A stretch of 37,235 nucleotides of DNA from NCBI RefSeq assembly GCF_900128975.1, contig NZ_FQVC01000021.1, positions 1-37,235 of the forward strand, written 5' to 3'. Below, piece by piece: positions 15,514 to 24,431 of the stretch (its first letter is position 1; every line of letters starts with the position of its first letter). This DNA comes from Devosia limi DSM 17137 (GTDB taxonomy: Bacteria; Pseudomonadota; Alphaproteobacteria; Rhizobiales; Devosiaceae). The notes beneath the pieces are model-generated. The model was not told the origin of the DNA and made no database searches. It saw only the letters and a list, made by a program, of their open reading frames with translations. The translations under genes were made by a program, and so were the position numbers.

Positions 15514-16506
15514 TTACCAGCGAATGAGGGATGCGCCCCAGGTGAAGCCGCCGCCCATGGCTTCGATCATCACCAGATCGCCCGGCTTGATCCGGCCATC
15601 GGCCACAGCGACGCTGAGTGCCAGCGGAACCGAGGCAGCGGAGGTATTGGCGTGCAGGTCAACGGTGGTCACCACCTTTTCGGGTGGCAGGCCCAGCTTG
15701 GCCCCTGCCCCATCGATGATGCGCTTATTGGCCTGGTGGGGCACGAACCAGTCAAGATCGGCCACGGTGTAATTTGCCTGCTCAAGTGCGGAATAGACCA
15801 CATCGGTGATCTTGCCCACGGCATGGCGGAACACTTCGGCGCCCTGCATGCGGACAAATCCGGTCTTGCCGGTGGTGGAGGGGCCACCATCGACATAGAG
15901 CTTCTCCCAATGGTGGCCATCGGAACGCAGGGCCGAGGACAACAGGCCACGCCCGGCGGCGAGCTCCTCGTCATTGGCCATGTCCATCACCACGGCGCCG
16001 GCACCATCGCCGAACAAGACGCAGGTGCCACGATCAGTCCAGTCAAGCAGACGCGAGAACGTCTCGGCGCCGATGACCAGCGCACGCTTGGCGAGGCCGT
16101 TCTTGAGATAGCTGTCGGCAGTGGCGACGGCGTAGACAAAGCCGGAGCAGACGGCCTGCAGGTCGAAGGCCATGCCGTGATGCATGCCCAGCTTCATCTG
16201 AACCAGCGTGGCGGCGGACGGGAAGGTGTAATCGGGGGTGGTGGTGGCCACGATGATCAGGTCGATATCATCGGCGGTAACGCCGGCCGCGGCCATGGCC
16301 TTGCGTGCCGCGGCGACAGCCAGGTCAGAAGTGAATTCACCCTCGGCCGCGATATGGCGTTCCTTGATACCAACGCGCTGCTGAATCCACTCGTCGGAAG
16401 TATCGACCAGCTTGGCCAGTTCTGCATTGGTCAGAACTTTTTCCGGAAGATAGCTGCCGACCCCGCGGATCATGGTCCGCGGCTTGGTTACGCCAGTATT
16501 GGTCAC
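15514..16506 (-). CDS. fabH: beta-ketoacyl-ACP synthase III
   Basis: A 330-residue condensing enzyme that starts fatty-acid synthesis by joining acetyl-CoA to malonyl-ACP. The catalytic triad is complete: Cys120 in AVCSGF, His257 in VPHQANKRI and Asn287 in HANTSAAS. It begins with GTG at 16506, and this GTGA overlaps the plsX TGA stop, so the two are translationally coupled. The partner plsX makes acyl-phosphate for phospholipid synthesis. Confidence 0.96.
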   Translation of the reverse strand: MTNTGVTKPRTMIRGVGSYLPEKVLTNAELAKLVDTSDEWIQQRVGIKERHIAAEGEFTSDLAVAAARKAMAAAGVTADDIDLIIVATTTPDYTFPSAATLVQMKLGMHHGMAFDLQAVCSGFVYAVATADSYLKNGLAKRALVIGAETFSRLLDWTDRGTCVLFGDGAGAVVMDMANDEELAAGRGLLSSALRSDGHHWEKLYVDGGPSTTGKTGFVRMQGAEVFRHAVGKITDVVYSALEQANYTVADLDWFVPHQANKRIIDGAGAKLGLPPEKVVTTVDLHANTSAASVPLALSVAVADGRIKPGDLVMIEAMGGGFTWGASLIRW

Positions 16507-17573
16507 GCCGGTTTTGCCTCAGGTTCGGAAGAGTCGGGAGCCGTCACCGCAGCGACGGGAAAGCGCTGCATGCCTTCGCCGATCTTGTCGATCAGCCGGC
16601 TCCGCGCCATTTCATAGGACAGGCCCAGGGCGCTTTTGTAGCCGATCTCGTCGGTGCCGCCGTGGGACTTGATGACGATGCCATTGAGACCCAGGAACAC
16701 GCCGCCATTGACGGTGCGCGGATCCATCTTGCGGCGCAGGGCATTGAGCGCCGAAGAGGCGAACAGCGCGCCGATGCGGCTCATCAGATTGGCCTTGAGC
16801 GCGCTGCGCAGATAGGACGCGACCTGTCGGGCGGTGCCTTCAGCGGTCTTGAGCGCGACATTGCCGACAAAGCCTTCGGTGACAATGACGTCGACGGTGC
16901 CCTTGCCCAGATCATCGCCTTCGACGAAGCCGTGATAGGTGAAGCCCGAACCGCTGGCAGCGCTGAGAATCTTGCCGGCTTCCTTGATCGATTCGAGGCC
17001 CTTGACCTCCTCGGTGCCCACATTAAGCAGCCCGACAGTCGGCGAGGACTGATCGAACAGGGCCCGCGCCAGGGCGGAGCCGAGAATGGCGTAGTCGACC
17101 AGTTGGCGGGCATCGGCACCAATGGTGGCGCCCATGTCGAGCACGATGATATCGGTGCGCAGGGTCGGCCAGATCGCAGCGATCCCCGGCCGGGAAATGC
17201 CCTCCATCGGACGCAGGCAGAAGGTGGCCATGGCCATCAGCGCGCCGGTATTGCCGCCGGAAATGGCGACATCGGCCTCGCCGTCCTTGACGGCCTGAAT
17301 GGACATCCACATCGAGGACGTGCCCTTGCCCTTGCGCAGGGCCTGGCTGGGCTTTTCATCGGAAGCGATAACCATCTCGCAATGGCGCACTTCGCAGGCG
17401 CCTTTGAGATCGGGAAATTCTTCAAGCAGCGGAGCAATCTGCTCCTGACGACCATGGAAGATGAAGCGAGTATTCTTGCGCTCGCGCAGCGCCAAGGCGG
17501 CACCGTGGATTACCGCGCGGGGGGCGTTGTCGCCGCCCATGGCATCCACTGAAATTGTAATCGTTTCGGTCAT
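16503..17573 (-). CDS. plsX: phosphate acyltransferase PlsX
   Basis: A 356-residue PlsX that makes acyl-phosphate from acyl-ACP at the cytoplasmic membrane for glycerolipid synthesis. It begins MTETITISVDAMGGDNAP, the family N-terminal signature, and includes SGGNTGALMA and VIVTEGFVGNVALKTAEG. ATG 17573 was chosen because the family N-terminus starts there. Upstream extension to 17639 adds nothing conserved. It overlaps fabH by four bases. Confidence 0.96.
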   Translation of the reverse strand: MTETITISVDAMGGDNAPRAVIHGAALALRERKNTRFIFHGRQEQIAPLLEEFPDLKGACEVRHCEMVIASDEKPSQALRKGKGTSSMWMSIQAVKDGEADVAISGGNTGALMAMATFCLRPMEGISRPGIAAIWPTLRTDIIVLDMGATIGADARQLVDYAILGSALARALFDQSSPTVGLLNVGTEEVKGLESIKEAGKILSAASGSGFTYHGFVEGDDLGKGTVDVIVTEGFVGNVALKTAEGTARQVASYLRSALKANLMSRIGALFASSALNALRRKMDPRTVNGGVFLGLNGIVIKSHGGTDEIGYKSALGLSYEMARSRLIDKIGEGMQRFPVAAVTAPDSSEPEAKPA

Positions 17574-17715
17574 TTCCGCCCGTATTCCGGCCCACAAACG
17601 GGGCTTGTCGCACCATATCCCATAGCAGAGTCGACGCAAGCCCCGGCGGGCAGCAGGCGCTGTGCCCCACCGCCAGTCCGCACCGAGGAGAGCCGTGTCA
17701 CTGCCGGGTCCAAAA

Positions 17716-18270
17716 TCATTGACCGTCCTTGTCGGACGGCGTCTTCAGGGTCTTGAGACGGGCGAAGGGCCCCTCTTCCTCCTCGGGACCATCAATGCCA
17801 AGCGTCGCCAGGCTTTCGCCGGGCAAACGCGGATAGGGATCGATGGCCAGCGCCAGTGTTTCAAGCAGGAGGGCGCTGAGATCAACCTCGGGCCCGTCGA
17901 TATGATCGGGGAAATCGTCGTCATCGAGGTCGACGAAAATCTCGGCACCTGGAGCCGGATTGCGCGGCTTGTCACCACCCGGCAGGAAGACGCGATCCAC
18001 CGGCTCGTCGATATCCTGCGGCACCGGCTCAAAGGTTACGACCGAAGGCTGGACAATGCGCGCAGTCAGATTCCCCTGCACACGAATACCACCCCGCAAC
18101 GGCACGGCCGTCAGCGTGGCATGGAAGCGCTCGACGGCGCTGATCTTGAGAATCTCGGCCATGGCGAGCAAGGCGGCCGCATCGGGCTTCACCTCAACGT
18201 CGCGGCCGGTGGTGGGCAGACGGTCAATACGGATGACTGCGTCGAGAATCGGTGCATTGGCTTCAGTCAT
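17716..18270 (-). CDS. DUF177 (YceD-like) protein
   Basis: 184 residues, acidic in the centre (DLDDDDFPDHIDG), followed by the family block EVDLSALLLETLALAIDPYPR. DUF177/YceD proteins are linked to 23S rRNA accumulation in bacteria, usually next to rpmF. In alphaproteobacteria they instead often sit beside the bc1 chaperone gene, as here. Its ATG overlaps the upstream gene's stop by four bases (18267-18270), implying coupled translation. Confidence 0.88.
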   Translation of the reverse strand: MTEANAPILDAVIRIDRLPTTGRDVEVKPDAAALLAMAEILKISAVERFHATLTAVPLRGGIRVQGNLTARIVQPSVVTFEPVPQDIDEPVDRVFLPGGDKPRNPAPGAEIFVDLDDDDFPDHIDGPEVDLSALLLETLALAIDPYPRLPGESLATLGIDGPEEEEGPFARLKTLKTPSDKDGQ

Positions 18271-18794
18271 GCGGCGGCCTCGAAATTGATTGTGCCGCCG
18301 ATTATAGCTTCGGCGGACTGGGCAGCGAGCACCGCGTCCTCGGCGAGAAGATAGTCCGACAGTGCCCGGACATGGGGACCGGTGGCGCCATCAAATACAT
18401 TACGCGACAGCACGGCTTCAACGCCCTCGACGTCATTGCGGTCCATCGCCTCGTTAAGGCTGGCCAGCAGTCCGAAGAAGATATTGCCCATCTTCTGGAT
18501 TTTCTTGGGGACGCCGAGGTCGCCAGTACCCATTTCGCGGAGAGAACGATCCATGTCCTTGAAAAACAGATCGAAAACAGCCTGACTGAAATCCTTCACC
18601 TCAGGCTTTTCAGAGCGCAGCCGACGGAACAGCAGGGCCAGATGCAGGCTGATCATATCGAAGCGTCCGGTGACCGTGTCAGGCACGGACCACTCGGCGT
18701 AGAAGCGCGGTTGCCGGGATTGCGCCACAATAGCGCTATAGACGGCATAAACCGGTTCGGTAGCAGTGTTCTTGCGGAACAGGGACAGGATCAT
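18267..18794 (-). CDS. ubiquinol-cytochrome c chaperone family protein (CBP3-like)
   Basis: A 175-residue protein of the Cbp3/ubiquinol-cytochrome c chaperone family. The family blocks RFDMISLHLALLFRRL, VFDLFFKDMDRSLREMG and GDLGVPKKIQKMGNIFFG are all visible. Mitochondrial Cbp3 assists cytochrome b synthesis and bc1 assembly; the bacterial role is inferred. It is divergent from the bamE-like lipoprotein gene and co-transcribed with the DUF177 gene. Confidence 0.92.
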   Translation of the reverse strand: MILSLFRKNTATEPVYAVYSAIVAQSRQPRFYAEWSVPDTVTGRFDMISLHLALLFRRLRSEKPEVKDFSQAVFDLFFKDMDRSLREMGTGDLGVPKKIQKMGNIFFGLLASLNEAMDRNDVEGVEAVLSRNVFDGATGPHVRALSDYLLAEDAVLAAQSAEAIIGGTINFEAAA

Positions 18795-18963
18795 GGATTG
18801 CGCTCAGCGTCTTGATCGGTCATCACAAATGCAAGACAGGGAACTGGGCCAATGCCAACTTGCCATGGGGGCCTGTTGGCAGCTACACATTCCGGCGGCC
18901 GAAAGTCGAACCACCGCCTTGTCGCCACGCCTATAGTCGAGAGCCATCGGGAAAGTCAAATTC

Positions 18964-19413
18964 ATGCCTTTGAGTATCGCAACCAGGCGATTTGCGCCGT
19001 TCGCTGCCGCCGCCATGCTCGCCATCGTGTTGGCAGGCTGCTCCAGCAGCACCGCATTGGTGACGAAACGCACCCAGGGTTATGAAATTCCCGCAACGGC
19101 CCTGCAGCAGATTCGCCCGGGTCAGAGCCAGGAACTGGTGAAGATCGTTCTGGGCTCACCCATGACCACCAACACCTTCGGCGACCAATCTGCATTCTAT
19201 TATGTCGAGACCAAGGTGAACCAGACCTCGTTTGGCGCCAACATGATCGAGTCGCGCACCGTGCTGGCGGTTTATTTCGACAAGAACAAGAAGGTGGTCG
19301 ACAAGGCCGTCTACACGCTCAAGGACGGCAAGGCCGTCGCGATCGAAACGCGCCGCACGCCGTCGTTTGGCGAAGACCGCACCTTCATCGAACAAATTTT
19401 GCAGTCGTTCTAA
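18964..19413 (+). CDS. bamE: BamE/OmlA-type outer-membrane lipoprotein
   Basis: A 149-residue lipoprotein with a type II signal peptide and lipobox LAGC (Cys26 or so), followed by a SmpA/OmlA domain (QQIRPGQSQELVKIVLGSP and FYYVETKV). BamE supports outer-membrane protein assembly by the Bam complex. It is divergent from the bc1 chaperone gene across a 169-base gap, and a good terminator follows 22 bases after the stop. Confidence 0.92.
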   Translation: MPLSIATRRFAPFAAAAMLAIVLAGCSSSTALVTKRTQGYEIPATALQQIRPGQSQELVKIVLGSPMTTNTFGDQSAFYYVETKVNQTSFGANMIESRTVLAVYFDKNKKVVDKAVYTLKDGKAVAIETRRTPSFGEDRTFIEQILQSF

Positions 19414-19435
19414 GCAAACGACGATCACGACACGG

Positions 19436-19461
19436 AAGCCCCGGGAGACCGGGGCTTTTTT
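19436..19461 (+). terminator. rho-independent terminator of bamE
   Basis: AAGCCCCGG (19436-19444) and CCGGGGCTT (19449-19457) flank a GAGA loop and run into six Ts. This is a textbook intrinsic terminator. Confidence 0.93.
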
Positions 19462-19481
19462 ATTGGCGAAGGAGACTTGGC

Positions 19482-19898
19482 ATGGCGATGAAACTGGGCA
19501 AGGACGAGCACAGGCTGCTGGCATTGTGGGCGGCCGATTGCGCCGAGCATGTGCTGGCGCAGTTTGAAGGCAAGCGCCCAGGCGATGTGCGGGCGCGCGA
19601 CGCAGTCGTCGCGACACGCGCCTGGGCCAGGGGCGAACTGCCACTGGCGCTGGCCCGCAAGACGACGTTTTCGGCCCATGAGGCGGCGCGCGACGCGATC
19701 AATCCCGCCGCTCGAGCCGCAGCCCGGGCGGCAGGCCATGCCGCAGCCGCCACGCATGTGGCATCGCATGCCTTGCATGCGGCCAATTATGCGGTGGATG
19801 CGGCCGAAGCTGGCGGTATCGATCCGGACGCAGAGCGCGCCTGGCAGGATGAGCAGCTACCAGACGCGTTGCGGGCTATTCTCTACCCAGAGGACTAA
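19482..19898 (+). CDS. Imm5-like putative immunity protein, no toxin neighbour
   Basis: A 138-residue helical, alanine-rich protein. It resembles the family annotated as putative immunity protein (Imm5): LWAADCAEHVLAQFE, an AWARGE block, and a long Ala/His-rich helix (AARAAARAAGHAAAATHVAS). Imm5 was predicted to be an immunity protein of polymorphic toxin systems, but many copies stand alone, as here. I see no toxin, secretion-domain or partner gene beside it. ATG 19482 has AAGGAG eight bases upstream; ATG 19488 is the alternative. Its stop overlaps the convergent MFS gene by four bases. Confidence 0.7.
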   Translation: MAMKLGKDEHRLLALWAADCAEHVLAQFEGKRPGDVRARDAVVATRAWARGELPLALARKTTFSAHEAARDAINPAARAAARAAGHAAAATHVASHALHAANYAVDAAEAGGIDPDAERAWQDEQLPDALRAILYPED

Positions 19899-21112
19899 GC
19901 AGCCATTCCCGGCGCTCCACGGCGCCGCAAATCGCCCCAGGCGAGCAGGCCGATGGCGATGGCGGCGACAGGAATGGCCAGCGTATTGATCGCCTGCCAG
20001 CCGATAAACTGCAGCAACAGGCCCGAGCCGATGGAGGCGATGGCGCTGGAGCCGAAGACAACCTGCTCGTTGACGGCCTGCACGCGGCCGGCTTCTTCGG
20101 GGCGATAGGCAGCGGTCAGCATGGAGGTCGAGCCGATGAAGCCGAAATTCCAGCCGAGGCCAAGAAGGATCAGCGTCAGCGTGAAGTGACCGACGCTGAT
20201 GCCGTTGAGCGCTATTACGGCGCAGATGATGATCAGCACGAGGCCTATCGCCGTCACGAGATGGGCACCGATGCGGCGGATGATGGCGCCGGTGACGAAG
20301 CTGGGGGCAAACATGGCCACCACATGCCACTGGATGGCGCCGCTGGCCTCCTCGGGGGAGTGACCGCAGAAGCGGACCATGGCCAGAGGCGCAGCAACCA
20401 TGAGCAGGGTCATCAAGGCGTAGGTGACGGAGGCCCCGATCATCGGCAGGACGATTTCGGGCTGGCGCAGCAAGACGCGCAGGGGCCGCCCAGTGCCGGT
20501 GGTGCCGTTGGCGACGACGGTCGGCGCAAGGCGCGTCTGGGACAGCACCGCGATGGACAACAGCGCCAGCACGACGATGACCAGGAAGCTGGCAGCGTAT
20601 TCGGAGCCTGGAATCCAATTGCGGGTGATGGAGCTCAGTTGCGGACCGAAAAAGCCGGCCGCGACGCCACCGAACAGCACCCAGGAAATGGCGCGGCTCT
20701 TGAGATCGGGCGCGACGCTATCGGCAGCAGCAAAGCGGATCTGCTGCACGAAGGCGCCGGTTGCTCCGATGAGGAAGGTGCCCAGCGCGAAGATGATGAA
20801 ATTGGCGAGGATGATGCCCAGAGCCGCCAGCAGGGCAGCGGGGATCGCCAAGGCCGCGCCGAGCATAAGACCGCGGGTGCGGCCGAGGCGGTAGATCAGC
20901 CTGGTCGCGATCTGGGTAGCCAGGGCCAGCCCGAGAATCGAAGTGGTGACCGGCAGGGTCGCCATGGCTGGATCCGGCGCGAAGCTGACAGCGGCCAGCG
21001 CTGCCACCGTCATGACGATGGAGGAGTTCGACCCGCCCAGCGCCTGGACGGCGGAGAGCAGCCCGATATTGCGGACGGATTGGCTTCGGGAGGCAGCGGC
21101 GCTCATGGACAT
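19895..21112 (-). CDS. MFS transporter
   Basis: A 405-residue major-facilitator permease with about twelve predicted membrane helices. The loop motif RLIYRLGRTRGLMLG fits the MFS motif-A position after helix 2. The N-terminus is short and cytoplasmic. The substrate cannot be told from sequence; YbfB/drug-efflux-like families are possible. ATG 21112 or ATG 21106 could be the start, and neither has a strong ribosome-binding site. It follows nusB on the same strand after 83 bases, and its 3' end meets the Imm5-like gene. Confidence 0.88.
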   Translation of the reverse strand: MSMSAAASRSQSVRNIGLLSAVQALGGSNSSIVMTVAALAAVSFAPDPAMATLPVTTSILGLALATQIATRLIYRLGRTRGLMLGAALAIPAALLAALGIILANFIIFALGTFLIGATGAFVQQIRFAAADSVAPDLKSRAISWVLFGGVAAGFFGPQLSSITRNWIPGSEYAASFLVIVVLALLSIAVLSQTRLAPTVVANGTTGTGRPLRVLLRQPEIVLPMIGASVTYALMTLLMVAAPLAMVRFCGHSPEEASGAIQWHVVAMFAPSFVTGAIIRRIGAHLVTAIGLVLIIICAVIALNGISVGHFTLTLILLGLGWNFGFIGSTSMLTAAYRPEEAGRVQAVNEQVVFGSSAIASIGSGLLLQFIGWQAINTLAIPVAAIAIGLLAWGDLRRRGAPGMAA

Positions 21113-21195
21113 CTCGGGACAGAGCTAGAATCAGGCAAGGCCATATGGCGCCCTCCCCTGGGGGAAAGACCAGCCCAATATGACCAGCCCGGCTC

Positions 21196-21690
21196 CTATT
21201 TGGTCTCGGTCATGTCCGAGCCGGCCTCGCGGGCGATCGCATCGAGAACGCCGTTCACAATGCCGGTGGCGTCGTCTTCGTAGAAGGCCTTGGCGACATC
21301 GACATATTCAGTGATGACGACGCGGGGCGGAATGTCCTTGCGGCGGAGCAGCTCGAAGGCGGCAGCGCGCAGGATCGCACGCAGGGTCGCATCGACGCGT
21401 TCAACCGGCCAGCCATCGGCCAGAGCGCGGTCGACGGCGGGGTCTATCGCGAGCTGATGCTTGGCAACGCCAGAAACGATCTGGCGGAAGAAATCGGCAT
21501 CGGCGGGCAGATATTGCTCGCCTTCGATCTCGCGGCCGAGGTGGAAGGCGCCGAACTGGGACAGCGTGTCCTCCAGCGTGGCACGGCCAACATCCATCTG
21601 GTAGAGCGCCTGCACGGCGGCAAGGCGGGCAGCGCCGCGCTGGTTGGCGGGGCGCTCGATCTGCGGGTCGCGTTTGGGTGCGTCGGCCAT
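21196..21690 (-). CDS. nusB: transcription antitermination factor NusB
   Basis: A 164-residue all-helical NusB, which binds boxA RNA with NusE/S10 and promotes rRNA antitermination. Family segments are RGAARLAAVQALYQMDV at the start and RAILRAAAFELL, VITEYVDVAKAF, GIVNGVLDAIAR near the end. ATG 21690 overlaps the ribH stop in TAATG, so re-initiation is expected. The ribH-nusB order is widespread in proteobacteria. Confidence 0.96.
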   Translation of the reverse strand: MADAPKRDPQIERPANQRGAARLAAVQALYQMDVGRATLEDTLSQFGAFHLGREIEGEQYLPADADFFRQIVSGVAKHQLAIDPAVDRALADGWPVERVDATLRAILRAAAFELLRRKDIPPRVVITEYVDVAKAFYEDDATGIVNGVLDAIAREAGSDMTETK

Positions 21691-22163
21691 TATGCGTTCA
21701 ATCTGGCTTTGAGGGCGGCCATGGCAAGAGCAGCACGGGCAGCTCCACCGCCCTTGTCCTGGTCTTCGACCAGGGCGCGAGCCCATGCCTGACCTTCATT
21801 TTCAACGGTGAGGATGCCATTGCCGAGCGGCAGTGCATCGACGACCGAGAGTTCCATCAGCGCGCGGGCGCTTTCATTGGAGACGATCTCGTAATGGGTG
21901 GTCTGGCCGCGGATGACGCAACCAAGGGCGACAAAGCCATCGTAGTCGCCGGCCTCGATCGCCATGGCGATGGCAGCGGGGATTTCCAGCGCGCCGGGCA
22001 CCGTCACCACGTCAAAGGTCGCGCCCGAAGCGGTGAGCGCCTGCGAGGCGCCCTTGAGCAACTCGTCGGCGATCTCTGTGTAGTAGCGGGCCTCGACAAT
22101 CAGGAAATGCTGGCCATCGGCAGAGCCGGGCTCGATAGGAAAATTGGCGCCGTGGGAGGCCAT
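21690..22163 (-). CDS. ribH: 6,7-dimethyl-8-ribityllumazine synthase
   Basis: A 157-residue lumazine synthase that joins 5-amino-6-ribitylaminouracil with 3,4-dihydroxybutanone 4-phosphate. Visible signatures are VPGALEIP, ALGCVIRGQTTHYE (His90, the general acid/base) and the C-terminal NEGQAWAR. It sits between ribE and nusB. No riboswitch lies in front of this operon in the window. Confidence 0.96.
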   Translation of the reverse strand: MASHGANFPIEPGSADGQHFLIVEARYYTEIADELLKGASQALTASGATFDVVTVPGALEIPAAIAMAIEAGDYDGFVALGCVIRGQTTHYEIVSNESARALMELSVVDALPLGNGILTVENEGQAWARALVEDQDKGGGAARAALAMAALKARLNA

Positions 22164-22175
22164 TGGGAGCAGTCC

Positions 22176-22793
22176 TTATTTGCGGAAGTCGCCGAGGGTT
22201 TCAAACAGGCGCGCGGCGTAGCGCGCCATGGGGTCAACCTCGATATTAACGGTGTCGCCAACCCCATAATCGCCCCACGAGGTAACTTCAACCGTATAGG
22301 GGATCAAATGGACTGAGAAGCGGTTGCCTTCGACATTATTGACGGTCAGCGAGGTGCCATTGAGCGCCACACTGCCCTTTTTGGCAATGAAAGGCGCAAG
22401 GGCGTCGGTCACGGCAAAGGTCAGGGCTATCTGCTCGCCGGTGACTTCCTTGCCGACAATCTCGGCCATTCCATCGATATGGCCGGAGACGATATGGCCG
22501 CCCAATTCGTCGCCGATCTTGAGCGAGCGCTCCAAATTGATGCGGCGACCGGGCTGCCATTTGCCAACTTCGGTGACGGCGAGAGTTTCGAGGCCGGCGA
22601 AGACTTCGAACCAGTGCTGATCGTCATCAGTGCCCTTGTCGGTGACCGTCAGGCAGATACCGTCATTGGTGATCGAGGCGCCCATGTCGATCCCTGCGGG
22701 CTCGTAAGCGGTGCCGATGCGCAGCAGACGGCCGTCATTGCGGTCCTCGACCTTCAGGAGACGGCCAATATCGGTGACTATGCCGGTGAACAT
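22176..22793 (-). CDS. ribE: riboflavin synthase alpha subunit
   Basis: A 205-residue riboflavin synthase made of two lumazine-binding repeats. It dismutates two lumazines to riboflavin. It starts MFTGIVTDIG, the almost invariant family N-terminus, and contains GGHIVSGHIDG and NGTSLTVNNV. The open frame continues upstream to 22970 without conserved sequence, so ATG 22793 was used. It lies 12 bases before ribH and 40 bases after ribD. Confidence 0.96.
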   Translation of the reverse strand: MFTGIVTDIGRLLKVEDRNDGRLLRIGTAYEPAGIDMGASITNDGICLTVTDKGTDDDQHWFEVFAGLETLAVTEVGKWQPGRRINLERSLKIGDELGGHIVSGHIDGMAEIVGKEVTGEQIALTFAVTDALAPFIAKKGSVALNGTSLTVNNVEGNRFSVHLIPYTVEVTSWGDYGVGDTVNIEVDPMARYAARLFETLGDFRK

Positions 22794-22833
22794 GCGATCC
22801 TCGTCAATAGGCGGGCTGGGCGGGCCGGCGATG

Positions 22834-23943
22834 CTAGTCGAAAACAGGTTCGGTGCGTTCGTAAAGAGTGACCATATCCTCGCCCAGGGGCTGATGGTCA
22901 ACCTCGATGAGACCGGCGGCATCGAGCCAGTCGGTGATGGGGCCATCGGCACTGGCCTGCAGCCCCGCAAGACCGATGACGACCGGGCTGGTCAGCAAGG
23001 CAAAGCGATCGACCAGATTGGCGGTGAGCAGTGCATCGGCGAGACGCGCCCCGGGCTCGACCAAAAGGTTCTGGATGCCCTTGGTGCCGAGCGCTTGCAG
23101 CGCAGCGACAAGATCGGGACGTCCGTCCTCACCGGCTACACGGATCACTTCGACGGAAACAGGAGCGTCAACGGGGGCGGCAGTTTCGGCAATGATTGCA
23201 GTGCGATAGCCGGTAAAGCCACCAATCAGATTCACATCGCGGCCAATGCCGTCAGCGCCGGCAAGGATGACGCGCAGGGGCGTGCGCTGTTCCATGCCGG
23301 GGATGCGGACGGTGAGCTGCGGATCATCGAGCCTGGCGGTTGCACCGCCGATCATCACCGCATCGGCAAACGCGCGCTGCATATGGGTCCACTGCCGGGC
23401 GGGCTCACCAGTAATGGCAACATTGCCAATATCGGGGCGACCGATCATGCCATCGGCCGAGACAGCGAGCTTGACGGTAACGAAGGGGCGCCCTGCCCGC
23501 TGGCGCATGGCGTGGCCGGCATGATGGCGGCGCGATGGCTCGTGATTGGCCAGGATGACTTCGACGCCCGCTGATTCCAGGCGCTTGATGCTCTCGCCAG
23601 CGGTACGGGGATCGGGGTCCCCGGTTCCGATGACGACGCGCATGATGCCCGAGCGGATCACCGCGTCAACGCAGGGCGGCGTGCGGCCCCAATGGTGGCA
23701 GGGTTCGAGCGTCACATAGAGCGTCCTGCCGCCCGCGTCATAGCCCGCAGCCTCCAACGCCAGGTATTCGGCATGGGGCCGCCCGCCCCTGGCGGTGACA
23801 GCGCGCGCGATCAACATCTGATCGATGGGGTCAACTACCAGGGCGGCGACGGCAGGATTGTCAGCAGTGGTGCCGAGATAGGGCGAAGCAAAGCGGACGG
23901 CGGCATCGAGCCACCGCACGTCCTCAGCGGTGGGCTGGTTCAA
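22834..23943 (-). CDS. ribD: bifunctional pyrimidine deaminase/reductase RibD
   Basis: 369 residues. The N-terminal zinc deaminase (residues about 8-145) has HAE at 57-59 and the zinc cysteines 82 and 91 in EPCHHWGRTPPC. The usual serine of EPCSH is replaced by His. The C-terminal reductase (about 155-365) begins PFVTVKLAVSADGMIG. It carries out two consecutive steps of riboflavin synthesis. Its start overlaps the nrdR stop by four bases (ATGA), so nrdR and ribD are coupled. Confidence 0.95.
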   Translation of the reverse strand: MNQPTAEDVRWLDAAVRFASPYLGTTADNPAVAALVVDPIDQMLIARAVTARGGRPHAEYLALEAAGYDAGGRTLYVTLEPCHHWGRTPPCVDAVIRSGIMRVVIGTGDPDPRTAGESIKRLESAGVEVILANHEPSRRHHAGHAMRQRAGRPFVTVKLAVSADGMIGRPDIGNVAITGEPARQWTHMQRAFADAVMIGGATARLDDPQLTVRIPGMEQRTPLRVILAGADGIGRDVNLIGGFTGYRTAIIAETAAPVDAPVSVEVIRVAGEDGRPDLVAALQALGTKGIQNLLVEPGARLADALLTANLVDRFALLTSPVVIGLAGLQASADGPITDWLDAAGLIEVDHQPLGEDMVTLYERTEPVFD

Positions 23944-24422
23944 TCGTCGTCTGCTTGGATTGTATCCTTGCCGCCGTTTGCCAGCTCGGCAAGGAACGAG
24001 CGGAAATCGTCGGCAGCGGAGAAATTCTTGTAAACCGAGGCAAAGCGGACAAAGGCCACGTCATCGAGGCCCTTGAGGCCGTCCATGACATATTCGCCGA
24101 TCTGATCGGAGGTGACTTCGACATCGCCCAGGCTTTCCAGCTGGCGGACGATGCCGGAGATCATGCGCTCGATGCGCTCGGGCTCGACCGAGCGCTTGCG
24201 CAGCGCGGTGTAAACCGAGCGCGCCAGCTTTTCACGATCGAACGGCACCTTGCGGCCGGACTTCTTGACCACGGTGAGATCGCGCAATTGCACGCGCTCG
24301 AAGGTGGTGAAGCGTCCGCCGCAACCATTGCAGATTCGCCGGCGCCGGATGGCGCCGGAATCCTCGGTCGGGCGGCTGTCCTTGACCTGCGTATCGTCGT
24401 TTCCGCAATAGGGACAGCGCAT
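23940..24422 (-). CDS. nrdR: transcriptional repressor NrdR
   Basis: A 160-residue repressor of ribonucleotide reductase genes. The N-terminal zinc ribbon has Cys3, Cys6, Cys31 and Cys34 (MRCPYC, ICNGC), followed by an ATP-cone that senses ATP/dATP. It starts nine bases after glyA and overlaps ribD. glyA-nrdR-ribD is a conserved alphaproteobacterial order. Confidence 0.97.
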   Translation of the reverse strand: MRCPYCGNDDTQVKDSRPTEDSGAIRRRRICNGCGGRFTTFERVQLRDLTVVKKSGRKVPFDREKLARSVYTALRKRSVEPERIERMISGIVRQLESLGDVEVTSDQIGEYVMDGLKGLDDVAFVRFASVYKNFSAADDFRSFLAELANGGKDTIQADDD

Positions 24423-24431
24423 TGAAAACCC

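Noticed and set aside
19482..21112. toxin-immunity or efflux-immunity operon of the Imm5-like gene with the MFS gene
   Set aside because: The two genes are convergent, not co-transcribed, and neither resembles a toxin.
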